Below are positions 63,137-64,000 of a DNA stretch of 64,000 nucleotides, in pieces. The stretch is from Arthrobacter sp. Bi83. GTDB lineage: Bacteria; Actinomycetota; Actinomycetes; Actinomycetales; Micrococcaceae. Below the pieces are notes generated by a model that was not told the DNA's origin, did no database searches, and saw only the letters and a program-made list of their open reading frames with translations. A program made the position numbers and the translations under genes. Position 1 is the stretch's first letter. Each line of letters opens with the position of its first letter. The stretch covers positions 1 to 64,000 of the forward strand of contig NZ_CAKKLY010000011.1 of the NCBI RefSeq assembly GCF_918698095.1, written 5' to 3'.

Positions 63137-63177
63137 GAAGGGGAAGGGGCGGGCCTGTGGCCTGCCCCTTCCCCTTC
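63137..63177 (+). terminator. Hairpin after iolG
   Basis: A 19-bp stem with one G-T wobble (63137-63155 with 63159-63177), a three-base loop and weak T-tract (gttcc). It may reduce, not end, transcription into the next gene, which has no separate promoter seen. Confidence 0.7.
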
Positions 63178-63225
63178 GTTCCAGCCCCATGCACAACCTG
63201 ACTGATCCACAATGGAGTGTTCCAC

Positions 63226-64000
63226 GTGAAAATCGCGCTAGATCCCACCCCGTTCCACCACTCGCACAGCCTGCTCGAATTCCCCCGGGCGGTGGCGGAC
63301 CTCGGCTACAAGTACATGCAGATGACCCCGCACGCCGACTTCATCCCGTTCTACAACCACCCGAAGGCGGACAACGAACTGGTGGGCCAGCTCAACAAGG
63401 CCTGCAGGGACGCCGGGATCGAGATCGCCTCCGTCCTGCCTGTGCTCCGCTGGTCAGGTCCGGACGAGGACGCGCGCGAGGCAGCCGTCCGCTACTGGAA
63501 GCGAGCCATCCAGATCACCGTGGACCTTGGCGTCAGCACCATGAACACCGAATTCAGCGGCCGCCCCGAAAAGGCCGAAGAATCAGAGCGGGCCTTCTAC
63601 CGCTCCATGGAAGAGCTCCTGCCGATCATCGAACGCGAAGGCATCGACCTGCTGATCGATCCGCACCCGGACGACTTCGTCGAAGAGGGACTTGCCGCCA
63701 TCCGAGTCATCCGCGGCCTGAACTCCAAGAACGTCGGCCTGGTCTACGTGGCCTCGCACAGCTTCCACATGAAGAACGCACCCCTGGATATCATGCGCGC
63801 CGCGGGGGACAAGCTCCGCCTGGTCCACGTCGCCGACACCATGGACCACCACGCTTCGCACGGCCTGCGGTACATCACCAACCCGCCCGGCAATCCCGTG
63901 CGCGTGCACCAGCACCTGAAGATCGGCGACGGCGACGTCAACTGGGACGAGTTCTTCGGCGGCCTGCACGAAATCGGCTTCCTGGACCGCGACGACACCG
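63226..64000 (+). CDS. iolH: IolH-like sugar phosphate isomerase/epimerase, 3' end outside window
   Basis: A TIM-barrel protein, 258 residues visible. The start KIALDPTPFHHSHSLLEFPR, GYKYMQMTPHADFIPFYNHP, SVLPVLRWSGPDEDAREAAVRYWKRAIQ cut around LRWSGPDEDAREA, NTEFSGRPE and LIDPHPDDFVEEG match the IolH family of inositol clusters; later comes VYVASHSFHMKN and LVHVADTMDHHASHGL with likely metal ligands. The gene opens with GTG after ggag 8 bases upstream and is cut by the window end. Its reaction in the pathway is not established. Confidence 0.87.
   Translation, partial: MKIALDPTPFHHSHSLLEFPRAVADLGYKYMQMTPHADFIPFYNHPKADNELVGQLNKACRDAGIEIASVLPVLRWSGPDEDAREAAVRYWKRAIQITVDLGVSTMNTEFSGRPEKAEESERAFYRSMEELLPIIEREGIDLLIDPHPDDFVEEGLAAIRVIRGLNSKNVGLVYVASHSFHMKNAPLDIMRAAGDKLRLVHVADTMDHHASHGLRYITNPPGNPVRVHQHLKIGDGDVNWDEFFGGLHEIGFLDRDDT

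Overview
The window is a contiguous stretch of high-GC actinobacterial chromosome. Gene content and protein style point to the family Micrococcaceae, most likely an Arthrobacter or Pseudarthrobacter-type soil organism; this assignment is inferred from recognised families, not from a database search. Supporting signs are the XPB-type helicase with its Helicase_C_3 partner, IdeR/DtxR control, a groEL without groES but with tandem CIRCE operators, cyclic di-AMP (ydaO-type) riboswitches in front of cell-wall hydrolases, frequent GTG/TTG starts and a Corynebacterium-like inositol operon. No insertion sequence, prophage, integrase or CRISPR array was seen.

Layout. 1-8.2 kb: the 3' end of L-serine dehydratase, TspO, a NUC1 nuclease, a FemAB-type transferase, a ThrE exporter, an iron-regulated siderophore-interacting protein, uracil-DNA glycosylase, and DUF3263 and LytR_C proteins. 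8.2-13.4 kb: a cold-shock gene, an orphan solute-binding lipoprotein, groEL with two CIRCE boxes, an RNase HI-DUF4440 fusion and a solitary WXG100 protein. 13.5-20.3 kb (minus strand): a two-component system, then XPB and its associated protein. 20.4-25 kb: a second Csp, DUF3027, an MFS exporter, SerC and IdeR/DtxR. 25-28.2 kb: three cell-wall hydrolase genes with two c-di-AMP riboswitches. 28.4-32.5 kb: an HNH nuclease and a molybdenum cofactor cluster (mobA, DUF6457, moeA, fdhD). 32.6-38 kb: GH38 alpha-mannosidase and a polar amino-acid ABC importer.

38.2-40.6 kb holds the least understood locus: an HTH protein gene translationally coupled to a seven-helix membrane protein gene, followed by a tandem copy of the membrane gene that carries a damaged copy of the 3' end of the HTH gene as its leader. 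40.7-44.4 kb: an ABC-F ATPase behind a leader hairpin, coupled to an ABC exporter. 44.4-47 kb: Nudix, a DUF6314 gene starting one base after tRNA-Arg(CCT), and two membrane proteins. 47-53.8 kb: inositol monophosphatase-like protein, PcrA/UvrD helicase, a lipoprotein and sucCD with a very strong terminator. 53.8-55.4 kb: an ArsR/SRPBCC pair and a tautomerase.

55.4-64 kb is a myo-inositol catabolic operon: iolC, an aldolase-like gene, iolD, iolA/mmsA, iolE-like, iolG and iolH-like (cut by the window end). IolG oxidises inositol, IolE dehydrates inosose, IolD opens the ring, IolC phosphorylates, an aldolase cleaves, and IolA makes acetyl-CoA. No iolB is visible. A TGTCAGGACA-type motif upstream of both the tautomerase and iolC suggests shared repression by an IolR-like regulator.
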